A model generated the notes under the pieces. The model ran no database searches and had not been told where the DNA came from. It worked only from the letters and a program-made list of their open reading frames with translations. Shown piece after piece: positions 23,201 through 33,620 of a stretch of DNA of 64,000 nucleotides (position 1 is the stretch's first letter; each line of letters opens with the position of its first letter). The position numbers and the translations under genes are program-made. Origin of the DNA: Diospyros lotus (lineage: Eukaryota > Streptophyta > Magnoliopsida > Ericales > Ebenaceae); the NCBI RefSeq assembly GCF_014633365.1, contig NW_026267104.1, forward strand, positions 4,154,001 to 4,218,000. Reading direction: 5' to 3'.

Positions 23201-26200
23201 AAGTTTATCATGTCCCGGTGAAAAGGAATGCACAAAGCAGATACATCCAAATACACGAAGGGGAACAGAATAAAGGGGCTGGGAGGGGAACAAAAGAGAG
23301 TGAGGGATGTTGTCCTTTAACACTGAAGATGGCATGCGATTGATCAGATAACACGTAGTAAGAACAGCATCTCCCTAGAATTTGGTGGGAAGATTGGCAT
23401 GTAAAAGTAGTGTTCGTGCAATTTCAATGAGATGGCGATTTTTACGTTCGGCAACACCATTTTGTTGAGGTATACAAGGACAAGAAGATTGATGCAGAAT
23501 GCCACAAGTAGTCATAAAAGTAGTAAATTGAGAAGAAAAGTACTCAGGGACATTATCACTACGTAAAGTACGTATAGAAACTCTAAACTGTGTTTTTATT
23601 TCAGCAGTGAATGTCTGAAAGATAGAAAACAACTCAGATCGACTCTTCATGAGAAACAACCAAGTGCAGCGAGAAAAGTCATCAATGAAAGTAATAAAAT
23701 ATGAGAAACCAAGAGTAGTAGTGACACGACTGGGCCCCCATACATTAGAGTGCACAAGAGAAAATGGAGCCTCAACCCTATTATTGACACGACTGGAAAA
23801 AGAACTACGTGCATGTTTACCACGCTGACATGACTCACAATAAAAAATAGACAACGATGACAAACTAGGAACTAATTTCTTCAATTTGGAGAGGCTAGGA
23901 TGACTAAGACGAGAGTGGAGGAGATCTGGGGAAGCAGCACTTGTGCAAGCCAGTGGCACAGCAAGATAATAGTGACCCTGTGACTCACGCCGGACGCCAA
24001 TCGTCCATCCCGTACCCTGGTCCTGTACACAAACAAAGGTAGGAGTGAAAGTGACTGAGCAGTTAAGGGTTTTAGTAAGCTGGCTAACTGAAATCAAATT
24101 GAAAGGAATGCCAGGGACATAAAATCGAATTTGAAGATAAAGACGAAATATGCATGGTTTGGCCTATCCCTTTAATTGCAATTTTGGTGCCATCAGCCAG
24201 GGTGACTGTAGGCAAGGTATCAGAATAAGTAAGTGAAGAGAAAAGAAGTTCATTACCACACATATGATCAGTGACGCCAGAATCTATAATCCAAGAACCA
24301 AGAGATGGGCTTTTAGCAATGCAAGCAACGAGATTACCAGGATGAGATTGTTGGGTGGTCTGAAACTTCAAAAAAACAACATACTCAGCTATAGACATAG
24401 GTATCAACTGTGAACCCGGTGTAGATTGGGTAGAACTAGGATCACTCTGGAATGCATGAGCAGCACTGGGAGATGATATAGGCGGAGCAGCAGGCCGACC
24501 ATGTTTCTTCCAACACTTGTCCTCAAGATGACCCAGTTTCTTACAGAAGGTACACTGTGGACATGTCCGATTATTATTACGGCTTATATTTCCTCCTGAG
24601 GGAGAAGCCTGAGATACGAGGGCTGAAGATTCAGCTGGAGGAACAACATGAGAGGAAGAGGACATACCATGTGCACCGGTCATATTCAACAACCTTTTAA
24701 AAGAGTCCTTCATGGTAGGATTGGTGGAGCTGGTCAAGATTTGATGTCTAATGGCGTCAAACTCTGGGTTTAGACCGGAAAGAGCAATAACCATAAAAAA
24801 CTTCTCTCTTTGAGCAACCTGTTTGGTCTTGGTCATAGTAATGGGAAGAAGAGCATCAAATTCTTGCATGAGAGCCCGAACCTGTCCCAAATAAGATTCC
24901 ATAGACGACTCTTGCTTCAAATTCTTGATATTAGAGACCATAGTGTACAAACACTGGATGTCATTCGTATAACATTCTTCAGCTTCCTTGCACACATCAA
25001 CACAAGTTTCAAATGGCCGAAAGAGCTGCATGATGGATGGATCAATGGATTGCCATAGGAGACTGCATAATTGGGAATCAACTTGTTCCCATCTAGCCCG
25101 ATTGGCTTCCGGCACACTTTCAGCCTTTGTGGTAAGATGATCGACTTGGCCTTGCCTTTTGAACCACATTTTGACAGAGAATGCCCATGAGAGATAATTG
25201 GCAGACCATATCAACTTAACCGTGGTGATATTCACTGTTTCGAAATTGGAGACAGTAAAGGACTGAGAGGCAGTAGGAGTAACAGGTGCAGTTGCGGGAG
25301 TAGCACCAACAGAAATTGGATCACTGAGGTTAGACATAGCAAGGATTTGACATCGAGAATAGGCCTAGGGAAGGGAGGCGAGCTGATCTGGAGAAGCCGG
25401 AGGAAAACGAACGGCGGACGTGCCTTCACGGGCCGAGGTGTCGGGGCGGACAGCTGTGTGTGGCGGCGGCGTGTGAGAGCTCCGACGGCTTTGATTTTCC
25501 GGCTGCAACTCGGCCTGAAGGCGGCGAACCCTAGGGTGGGGTCGGTTCCAGCAAACGATAGCCGGAAAGTGATGTTTCGGCGTGAACAGTGACGGTGAAG
25601 GAAAACTAGGGTTTTTTTTTTTTTGCGTGAACAGTGACAATGAAGAAGAAAACTAGGGTTTTTAGGCCGTTGGAAAAAGATACACAGCGGTGATTTGGGT
25701 TTTTCTCACCGGTGGCTCTGATACCATGTGAGAAAACAATTATGAGAGAAAAACCTAAGAGATTAGTCTCTTAGTGTGTTATTTATAATAGGCACAATGG
25801 GCCCAATAACCTACGGGCTTAGCCTATGGACTTAGCCTAATTACACATAGTTATAACAAATAAATAAATAAATATGCAATATATCTAATTATACTAATAA
25901 TTCTAATAGAAACATTACACGAGACAATAAATTTTCTAGTAATTGGATGATAGTACTTATATCCTTGCTGAGTAGGGGAACATCCAACGAGTACACATTT
26001 TAGTGCCTTTAGGTCAAGTTTGGATTGGTTGAGTTGATTTTGATGCACGAAACAAATACATCCAAATACCTTAGGAGAGGGAGTGTTTAAGGCCCTGGTA
26101 TAGTGAGGAAAGAATTCAAGGAAAACATTCAAGGGAGTTTTGAATTGAAGGACTTTTGAGGGAAGTCGATTGATTAGATAAGCTGCTGTAAGGATTGCTT

Positions 26201-29200
26201 CTCCCCAATAGGAGTTTGGAACCGATTGAGTGAACATAGGTGCTCTTGCTGTTTCAAGCAAGTGTCGGTTCTTCCTTTCGGTTATCCCATTTTGTTGGGA
26301 ATTATAGGGACAAGAACTTTGGTGGACAATACCATGTTCATTTAGGTAATGATCAAAGTTGTTTGAGAAGTATTCTCGGCCATTGTCGGATCTTAAAAGA
26401 TGAATAGAGGATTGAAAAACATTTTTGACCATTTGATGAAACATTCTGAACACTAGATACGTTTCAGACATGTCCTTCATTAAGAAAACCCAGCATACTC
26501 ATGTGTGATCATTAATGAAAGTGATGAACCAACGAGTATTTGTTAGGTTTGGGATTTTTGTCGGTCCCCAAATGTCACTATGTATCAAGTGAAATGGTTA
26601 TGAGGGTTTATAGGCTTGGTGTGAGTACTTCGAGTTTGTTTTGCATGGACAATTTTCAAAAGAGAAATTCTGAATTTTATTGATAAAAAACGAAGGGTAC
26701 ATGTAACATCCCGCATCGAGCGATAGGAAGGACCGGAATAACTTACCTTGATGGGCCTACGCGAACTTCCCAGAGAGTCACCCATCCTTGAGCTTCCCCA
26801 GCTCAAGCACGCTTAACCCAGGAGTTCCTTTCCTACATTCAGCCCAAAATGTATCCAGCTGATGTTGTTTCCTTCCTTACTTATCCTCGATATATACTAC
26901 CTTTCTCTAAACTCTTGGGGTATTACATTCTCCACCCCTTGAGCACATGACATCCTCGTCATGCCACCTTACAATTCGTCTCAGCTCTCCCCTTTGGGTG
27001 TTGTCATCCTAAAAACCTGCCAGAAGCCTCTCCTTAAACAGGCCCTTGAGCCCCAGCCCTCATCTGATCACCTTCATCAAGGGTTGGCTCTAATATCACC
27101 TGTAACATCCGGCATCAAGCAATAGGAAAGATCGAAACAACTTACCCTGATGGGTCTACGTGAACTTTCCAGGGGGTCACCTATTCTTGAGCTTCCCCAG
27201 CTCAATGCACGCATAACCTGGGAGTTCCTTGCCTACATTCAGCCCAAAAGATAGATATGTAGATAGTATTGTTTCCTTCCTTACTTATCCTCGATATATA
27301 CTACCTTTCTCTAGGCTCTTGGGGTATTACAGTACAAGACTCTAAGGTACTCAAGGCTAGGGTGTCTTAATCTTTGGTGCCATAACATTAAATCAGTTTC
27401 AGAAACAATAGCTAAAGAGGATTGAACAAGTGACGTAAATTCCTCTTGGTGATCATGCCTTAATATTTGATATAGTCCTCCTTTTTCTTCAGCTTTGCCA
27501 ATCCTCTTCCTCAAAGACATGTCCTGAAAAACACAATGAAGGGGAGAAAAAATCACTGAGCAATTTTTATCTTGAGTAATCTTGCTAACTGACAGAAGAT
27601 TATATCTTAAGTTAGGCACATAAAGCACTGATTTTAGACTTAGCCTTGCTACATACGCTGTCCCTCTACCTTGGACTAAAGACCTAGTCCTGTCAACCAT
27701 AAATATTGTAATACTCTGATCACAAGGTTCATAATCTAATAAAACTCCAAGATCACCGGTCATATGGTTTGAAGCACTAGTATCTATATTCCAAACCCCA
27801 GTAGATAACCTTTTAGAGAATATAGAATGACTGATTTTACCTTGCTTAGCCAAGAGAACTCCTAAGTTGCTATTATTGTCCAGACTTTCAGCTATCTTTT
27901 GGACCTTGTTTCGATTCAGCAATTGCTGGAGGATTTCTAGTTGTTCTGGTGTTAGAGAGAATGAGGCTGAGGTCCCTTTTTCTGATGCCACCATGTAAGC
28001 GGATTGTCCCATCTTTTTTTGGCTCCTAGGTTTCCAATTGGCTAGTTTCCCATGCAGCTTCCAGTAGGTCTCTCTAGTATGACAAGGCTTGTTACAATGT
28101 TCACACCATTGTTTATCTTTTTGGTTCTCTCCCTTAGTTGTAATAGGAAACCTTTCGCGAGTTGTATTCAAGGCAAAATTCTGAAGTAGTCCTTCATTTG
28201 TTGAATGGTCGGGCAACATTACCTTCTTCCTCTCTTCTTACCTCAGCAACGCCTCTCTCATAGAGGGAAATCGCTTGGTTCCAAGTAATCTTCGTTTTAC
28301 TTCATCTAAATCCGAATTTAGACCATATATGAAGTCAAATATTCGTTCTTTTTCCACCATTTTTTCAAACTTCACTCCATCAACCAAGCATTCCCACTTG
28401 ATCTGATGGAAGAGATCAATCTCTTGCCATAACTCGGTCAATTTATTGTAATACTCGGTTACAGAGCTATTACCTTGCTTTGTAGATTGAATCATGGACC
28501 GAACTTGGAAGCTTTGAGCCGTATTCTCAAGATCTGAATAAATCTCTTTAACTGCCTTCCATATTTCACTAGCCGTCTCATAAAAGAGATAAGTCCTTCC
28601 AACCTTCGGCTCCATTGAATTTACTAGCCATGCCATGACGATGGCATTCTCAACTTCCCAAAATCCATAGCTTGCTGATTCATGACTAGGCCTCGCCGTG
28701 TCTCCGGTTAAATAGCCTACCTTACCTTTTCCCTTGATCACAAGCATAATTGATTGGGACCACTCTCGGAAGTTGGTTCCATTCAACTTATGCAGAGTGA
28801 TATGTAGGGAAGGTCCATCAAACCCCATTGCAGCCACTAGAACTTGGCTACCTTTTGATGGAAGAGGGGTTGATGCAGAAACCTCACTAGGTGATGGATC
28901 TTCAGCCATTGAAGATGAGTTCCTTTATACATTGAACTCTATTTTATTGGATGCCACAAGATCTTGTGGCTCTGATACCATGTAGAAATTTGGTGGAGAA
29001 GATAAGAACTACCGTGCCTTTTCTCCATTACCTCTGAAAATATAAATATACAAGTCTCCTATGTACATAAGACTTCTTTTACTCATTCTTCTCCTAATTT
29101 ACAGCACTAGATTACAACAGAACTTAACTAATTTACAGCTAGAATAACTTGGGATAACTTGGGTGAATTATCCTTATTTATAAGTGTTTGAATAGCTGGA

Positions 29201-32200
29201 ATAATTATCTCCTAGCTTCTCTATCTCCTTGAAGCCTCATCATTGTAAGCCTGATCTTCCAACACATATCTTATTCCCAATGAGTTCTGATGTTGAACAG
29301 TAGAAACATAGCAGAAAGTTGAGGGAAGCAAAGAAAATCTTTAAGAAGAGAAGGAGACCACAGAGAGAAGAGAGAGACAGAGAGAGAGAGCCATCAATTG
29401 TATTCAATATTAATCAAAAGCATTGTTTCTAATTATGTCATATATTTATAGGATGAAATCATATCATAATTACCCTAGCTATAATTATCCTAACAAAATG
29501 CCATAAAAATCTTAAATCTAAATTCCAAAATCAAGTCAAACCTAAATCTTTATGAAGCATTAAATTTAGTAATCCTAATTTCTCTTCAAGTTCTGTTTTG
29601 GCTATTTACGTTAGATATGACAATTGATGTCTGGCTTCTCATGATATTGCTACAGGTTTCAAGGTTGCTTGCTGCTATTTTTGTAGTTTCTGCTTCATCT
29701 GATCTTTTATCTTTTTCATTTGGTCCTTGCAATGCCCTCTCTTCAAGTCATTGGGCATCATATTTCCATCAAGCTTCAGTTGGTACGCATCTTAACCATC
29801 AGCTATATTCAAGTATCACAGGCAAGCAAAAAATTCTCAAGGCTACGAATGCTGAGGTATGCTTTGTCTTTAATACCAACTACTCCATCTAGCTGTTTTT
29901 CAAGGCACTAAGACTTTTATTTAACTGACTTATGTATTTAATTTTGCAGCCCCAATACTTTTTATTATTTGCATTCTCTTTTTGATTGTGCAAGATATGT
30001 ACTTGCGTGTTAAGAAAGTGTAAGCATAAAAGAAGGCTTCTCCAGCATCTATGCTATTTTTGTTTATTTTAGTCTCATGTATAATGCATAACTAAAAGGA
30101 AAAAGAGAATCCTTCAAAGTCATATCTACCGTTATGATCTTATATGTCTTCCTTGATCCACCAGAGAAAGCATATTCAACTCTGTTTGTACTGAGCAACC
30201 TTGCACCAAGACCCACTTCCATGTACAACTAATTTGAATCATCCCTTACTATTTCTATTTGCAGCTTTCTTACTTTTTGCTTACCGCGGATCACAATTCC
30301 AGTAGATACTCCTGGATCCAACATGATAGAAAATAGAATGCATAAGGTTGAGCAATTGCCTTATCATATGGTTACCCCATACACCACATTCTTTCCCCAT
30401 TCAATTATAGCTAGCTTCAGAACTGACCCTTGTTCTTCCTCTGTCTCAGTGTTATTCACTCTCCCTGTGTATCAAAATCAATATTTTTTCCACTTGAAGT
30501 TATAATGATCACTTGTTTGCCCTGTGACTTGTAACTTTAAATTGTTTGCATGCCCTTTTGCCATTTTTAATTTTTCCAATTTTATCACTCAGGTTGCTGG
30601 CCTAACTGGCTCAATTCCAACTGCTTCAGAACCACTCAACTCACTCAGGTTTTGGCTGTGTTCTGAAATTTTGAAATTGGTTCAATCACCTATATATTTT
30701 TGAAGGTGCTTTGGATTTAATGTCTTCGCTTCTTCCTTGCTTCAGGCTTGCGCCAAAATCTCTCCAAGATCTTGAAGAACATGTGTTAAGATTCTTTCTG
30801 CATCTTCCTCATACTACAATCATCAGTCTTAGTTTGCTTGGTGGTGCTCTGGCTAGTTTCTTGACAGAACTGCTTGATTATCCTTCTTGTACTCATGCCT
30901 GGATCCTATTATCTCGTTTAAATGCAAATAATCAGCCTGTTGTTGCACTTCTTCCCGTGGATTCAATTTTAGAAGGTAAACTCTCTTGCATAAAGACTTC
31001 AACATTCTGTATTATTATTTTGAAGGTAGAACTTACTAAAATTAATTGGACAATGTGCTCAGAAGATTCTGATGATGACACAAATTATAGCCATGGGATC
31101 CCAAATAAAGACTATAAGCTTGTTAAGCATTGGCATTGCCCTTGGGGCTTTACTGTGGTTGATGGAGTAGCTCCAGTCTTTAGAATTATATTGGAGGAGA
31201 ATTACATTTCATCTTCAACACATCCATCAGAAGATACAAAGCAGAATAGATCATCATGGTGGATGCAACGAAAGAGTCTTGATCGACGCCTTGGAAAATT
31301 TTTGAGGTAATGTGTTTCCTCAAAATCCTTTATATTCTTTCAATTTTTTGCGTAGGCTCCCAGAGACTGTATCCAAATGGGATTTATTTCTTTTTCAATA
31401 TTTAGTTTCTGTCTTAAAATCTGGATGAAGTGTTAAGACTTTTAAGTTGTAACTAATTGATAGAGGCTCATATTTCCTTCTGTAGAATAGTTTTAAGGTC
31501 ATCAAATAAAATGGTTTTGCTACCATGTAATGATAGTTTTGTGAATGATATATTGGCTGGTAGTAACGCATTTTTTTTGTCATTATGACTCAGGGATTTG
31601 GAAGATTCATGGTTTGGACCTTGGAAATACTTGCTTCTAGGGGAGTTGAGTGATTTTAAGAACAGTGAATCTGTACAAAAGAAGCTCATGCATCTTCTGA
31701 AAGTCAAGTGTAAAATGGATATGCATGAGAGTCTGCTTAAAGTTATTCTAGAAGGAGCTAAGCATGCAAGTATAGAAGCAGAATTTGTTTTGCCACTAAT
31801 TCTGAACAATGGTTGTTTCATTGGTGGATCGGGATGTTGCAATCAAAAGAGGCAGGGAACTTTTTCTGATACAGGAGATGGCATTGAGACCTTGTACAGG
31901 AAGGCATTGGAATTCATAATTGAAGCAGTTCATGAAGTTGAAGAGGAAGATTGTTCAAACAGAGCACCAGTAATTCTGGTGTTAGACCTTGAAGTGCAGG
32001 TTGGTCTTCGGTTTGGGTTCCCCTCTCTCCTCTTTTCTAGATTTAGATGTTCAACTAATGAGAAGTGTTTTCAGATTATTTTTTTGGTTGAAATTGAACT
32101 CTCTCTTAAAGTTCAGCATTTTGAAGTAGGTGATCAGTGGTTCTGAGGTGGATCACATGGGTGTTTTTTGCTTTTATTCTTTTTTAGTCTTCATATTTTT

Positions 32201-33620
32201 AGTTGGAAATTCTGTGCTTGAATTTACAGGAGATTCAACACCCCTCTCAGGCCTTGCATCTCATGCAAAACAATAAAAAAACCTAGCACAGCAGCTTCTA
32301 TTTTTATTTGTACTTCAGTTTTCCCACTTTAGCATTCTTTCATCCAGAGCAGCTGATTGACTGATTAATATCTACAGATGCTTCCATGGGAGAATCTTCC
32401 TGTACTAAGGAACCAGGAGGTTTACCGCATGCCTTCTATTGGCAGCATTTTTGCAACGCTTAGTAGATGCTGCCATTTCCAGGAGAAAGTTGGCAGAAAG
32501 TCTATTCTGTTTCCATCAATAGATCCGCTGGATGCATTTTATTTGTTGAATCCCAGTGGGGATCTCAGCAGCACACAGGCTAAATTTGAGGATTGGTTTA
32601 GAGATCAAAACCTAGAGGTAATTCCCCTGGATTGATTTTTCTCAGAAATCTATAGGAAGAATCATTGCTTATTATACTCGTTCAAGCATTTATTTGCTAT
32701 TTTCTTAAATATTTGCCTATATTTTTTCTCTCCATTCAATTGTTTGTTGGGGTTGGGAGTTTGTTTCATATTAACATATGCCTTTTAATTCTCTTGGCAT
32801 GATATTTTACTGATTCCTGTACAGGGGAAAGCAGGAACAGCACCCCAAACAGAAGAATTGGCTGTAGCCTTGAGAAGTCATGACCTCTTTATTTATTTTG
32901 GCCACGGAAGCGGTATTCTTCATATAAATTGTTTCCATGATTGTTTTTCTATTTGTACCTTGTTAATGTTCTGTTTCTATATTTTAAACTATTATGCGCT
33001 GATTGATCAGTATAGAAAACTGTTTCTGGTGCTATTACATACTGTCTTCATCTTTGTTACAGTAAATGCTATTTAGATCATATACTTTCTCTATACATGA
33101 TTCAGGTGCACAATACATTCCCGGGCATGAAATTGAGAAGCTTGAAAATTGTGCTGCTACTCTCCTCATGGGCTGCAGCAGTGGTTCTCTAACCCTAAGA
33201 GGCAGTTGCACTCCAAAAGGTGCTCCCTTATGCTATCTGCTAGCTGGGTCTCCTGTCATAGTTGCTAATTTGTGGGATGTCACAGATAAGGACATTGATC
33301 GATTTGGCAAGGCTATGCTTGATTCTTGGTTAAGAGAAAGAACTACTGCTTCCATGGGTTGTATTCAATGCAATTCAGTTGAAGAAAAGCTGAAGTCCTT
33401 GCACATAACTGATACTAAAGGAAATACTAAGAAGAAAGTCTCTAGAAAAAAATTGCCCAAAGACATAAAGATCACCCATAACGATTGCTGCACCCACAGG
33501 AACATGATTGGCTCTTTCATGAGTCAAGCTCGTGAAGCTTGCATGCTCCCTTTCTTAATAGGGGCATCACCTGTATGTTATGGTGTTCCAACAGGAATTA
33601 GCAGAAAGAAAGATTTATAA
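14290..33620 (+). CDS. ESP: Separase (peptidase C50), 3' part of the gene
   Basis: Separase is the cysteine protease that cleaves the cohesin kleisin at anaphase, in mitosis and meiosis. Visible exons: 14290-15108, 17167-17401, 18030-18132, 29656-29856, 30593-30648, 30746-30975, 31063-31306, 31594-31999, 32378-32617, 32825-32912, 33106-33620. All introns are GT-AG and all phases join, giving about 1045 residues to a TAA at 33618. The catalytic His lies in FGHGSG (codon 32903-32905) and the catalytic Cys in [10 protein letters not shown] (codon 33174-33176). These two motifs define family C50. Exon 14290 carries a Cys cluster, [15 protein letters not shown] (about 14961-15005), possibly the iron-sulphur-like segment proposed for plant separases. 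The first visible exon starts in mid-codon, so the N-terminal half is upstream of the window. The intron at 18133-29655 is 11.5 kb because of transposons, yet the coding frame is undamaged. The short in-frame intron 30976-31062 (87 bp) could be retained in some transcripts. Confidence 0.95.
15109..17166. other. Separase intron, 2.1 kb
   Basis: Starts GTATGTAG and ends GTGGGCAG. It holds a short TA repeat (about 15265-15280) and an A17-like run (about 15838-15857). Small open frames here show no protein features. No transposon ends seen. Confidence 0.75.
17402..18029. other. Separase intron, 628 bp
   Basis: Starts GTATGC and ends TTAATTCAG. AT-rich, nothing else recognised. Confidence 0.75.
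18133..18700. other. Separase 11.5-kb intron, unique 5' part
   Basis: Starts GTCAGACC with a T-rich run at about 18157-18176. Non-coding. Its last five bases (CATAT) are the left duplication of the copia element. Confidence 0.75.
18701..19009 (-). repeat. 3' LTR of the outer minus-strand copia
   Basis: About 309 bp. Its outer end reads TATAGAAATTC where the partner has TGTAGAAATTT. It has small internal duplications (TATCTCATCTGGAATAATTA region, about 18940-18960) that explain its extra length. Confidence 0.88.
19024..20985 (-). pseudogene. Outer copia hinge, reverse transcriptase and RNase H
   Basis: After the inner copia, the hinge resumes and includes a G13 run (complement of 20762-20774). 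RT begins near 20549 ([20 protein letters not shown]). The RT core at 19900-20350 is in several frames with stops. [20 protein letters not shown], then [17 protein letters not shown] and DSDWAGQ, follow at 19898-19413. RNase H ends with [20 protein letters not shown] at 19206-19024. Many breaks; an old copy. Confidence 0.83.
20991..21172 (-). repeat. 3' LTR of the inner copia
   Basis: 182 bp, TGTGAGAAAACAATT to AATTCTAATA. Short for a copia LTR. Contains a TAAA repeat near 21121-21138. Confidence 0.92.
21180..21900 (-). pseudogene. Inner copia RT end and RNase H
   Basis: Blocks [40 protein letters not shown] and [13 protein letters not shown], then [20 protein letters not shown] and [13 protein letters not shown] in an overlapping frame, show copia RNase H with one frameshift near 21420-21520. 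It ends just before the purine tract. Confidence 0.86.
21929..23335 (-). pseudogene. Inner copia integrase end and reverse transcriptase
   Basis: 468 codons. The integrase C-terminal part ([14 protein letters not shown]) and a Pro/Ser-rich hinge precede RT. RT has [18 protein letters not shown] and [13 protein letters not shown]. Two defects: about a dozen residues are missing after PPGKT, and the catalytic YVDD box reads NVDV. RT is therefore dead. Confidence 0.88.
23375..24097 (-). pseudogene. Inner copia pre-integrase and integrase core
   Basis: GAG-pre-integrase ([17 protein letters not shown]), HHCC-type residues (CESCQRGKH), then the core. The first catalytic acid is changed: VHSNVWGP where the family has H-S-D-V-W. 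The second ([12 protein letters not shown]) and third ([11 protein letters not shown]) are kept. One Asp-to-Asn change would abolish integrase catalysis. A stop ends the frame near FLGRCC at 23375. Confidence 0.87.
24084..25337 (-). pseudogene. Inner copia gag, zinc knuckle and protease
   Basis: 417 codons from the ATG at 25337. A gag domain ([18 protein letters not shown] region) is followed by zinc knuckle [14 protein letters not shown] and protease [17 protein letters not shown]. The frame then changes near 24090; the next block (24097-23375) overlaps it by a few bases, so a small frameshift separates protease from integrase. Otherwise intact. Confidence 0.85.
25727..25908 (-). repeat. 5' LTR of the inner copia
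   Basis: 182 bp, ungapped against the other LTR. Touches the primer site at 25726. Confidence 0.92.
25914..26701 (-). pseudogene. Outer copia integrase core
   Basis: Continues integrase after the Cassandra insertion. It holds [53 protein letters not shown] and VFGCICFVH. Stops lie in the first part (26480-26700). It is interrupted at 25909-25913 by the inner copia. Confidence 0.85.
26702..26927 (-). repeat. 3' LTR of the minus-strand Cassandra
   Basis: 226 bp, with the better preserved 5S-like block of the two (GTTAAGCGTGCTTGAGC and TCTGGGAAGTTCG on the minus strand). Confidence 0.88.
27101..27331 (-). repeat. 5' LTR of the minus-strand Cassandra
   Basis: 231 bp. Its 5S-like block has small insertions and changes (for example GGGTTATGCGTGC), so its pol III boxes are less intact. 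Confidence 0.86.
27332..28219 (-). pseudogene. Outer copia zinc knuckle, protease and pre-integrase
   Basis: The zinc knuckle reads [14 protein letters not shown], with the last Cys replaced by Tyr. The protease motif reads [12 protein letters not shown], with Ser for the Gly of DTGAS. GAG-pre-integrase follows ([14 protein letters not shown]). It is cut at 27332-27336 by the Cassandra insertion. Confidence 0.83.
28238..28909 (-). pseudogene. Outer copia gag, N-terminal part
   Basis: From the ATG at 28909, 223 codons. The copia gag pattern is [38 protein letters not shown] and [20 protein letters not shown]. It stops just before the zinc-knuckle part, which resumes at 28219. It aligns closely with the gag remnant at 7812-8460. 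Confidence 0.85.
28981..29264 (-). repeat. 5' LTR of the outer minus-strand copia
   Basis: 284 bp, TGTAGAAATTTGG to CTTCCAACA on the plus strand. Directly adjacent to the primer site. Confidence 0.9.
29270..29655. other. Separase 11.5-kb intron, 3' part
   Basis: Non-coding, with a GA-rich stretch at about 29340-29392. The part 29291-29590 has an LTR-like look (starts TGTTGAACAG, TATA-like segment near 29450), but I find no partner or duplication. Acceptor GCTACAG at 29655. Confidence 0.6.

Larger units (their letters stand above)
20991..25908 (-). mobile_element. Younger Ty1/copia retrotransposon nested in the outer copia
   Basis: 4918 bp. LTRs 25727-25908 (5') and 20991-21172 (3') are both 182 bp and flanked by GAAAC (20986-20990 and 25909-25913). 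The primer site is the complement of GGTGGCTCTGATACCA (25711-25726). The purine tract is the complement of CTCCCCCTC (21173 on). The two LTRs differ at seven positions, all transitions. Gag, protease, integrase, RT and RNase H are all present in long frames with few breaks. It is not related closely to its host copia by LTR sequence. It is the youngest element in this intron by nesting. Confidence 0.94.
26702..27331 (-). mobile_element. Cassandra TRIM with 5S-like LTRs, minus strand
   Basis: 630 bp inside the outer copia. LTRs are 26702-26927 and 27101-27331, flanked by GTACA (26697-26701 and 27332-27336). The primer site on the minus strand is GGTGATATTAGAGCC (27086-27100), two or three changes from canonical. 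The purine tract is the complement of TTCTCCACCCCTTGAGC (26928 on). The 5S-like blocks are 26761-26826 and 27161-27226, complementary to AACTCC, GTTAAGCGTGCTTGAGC and AGGATGGGTGAC. It is the same family as 12570-13207, inserted independently. Confidence 0.93.
18701..29264 (-). mobile_element. Ty1/copia retrotransposon, minus strand, with two guests
   Basis: 5' LTR is 28981-29264 and 3' LTR is 18701-19009, flanked by CATAT (18696-18700 and 29265-29269). The primer site on the minus strand is TGGTATCAGAGCCACAAG (28963-28980), touching the LTR. The purine tract is a G14 run, complement of 19009-19022. Gag, protease and part of integrase lie at 28909-27332. A Cassandra TRIM (26702-27331) splits integrase. 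A second copia (20991-25908) splits the region between integrase and RT. RT and RNase H run 20985-19024. Removing the guests restores the copia order. It lies antisense in separase's largest intron. Confidence 0.93.

Noticed and set aside
25347..25640. Arg/Pro-rich frames on both strands at the 5' leader of the inner copia
   Set aside because: GC-rich leader between primer site and gag start; mirror-image frames are a composition effect.
14290..33620. Separase as a pseudogene broken by transposons
   Set aside because: Every insertion lies inside an intron, all junctions keep phase, and both catalytic motifs are intact.
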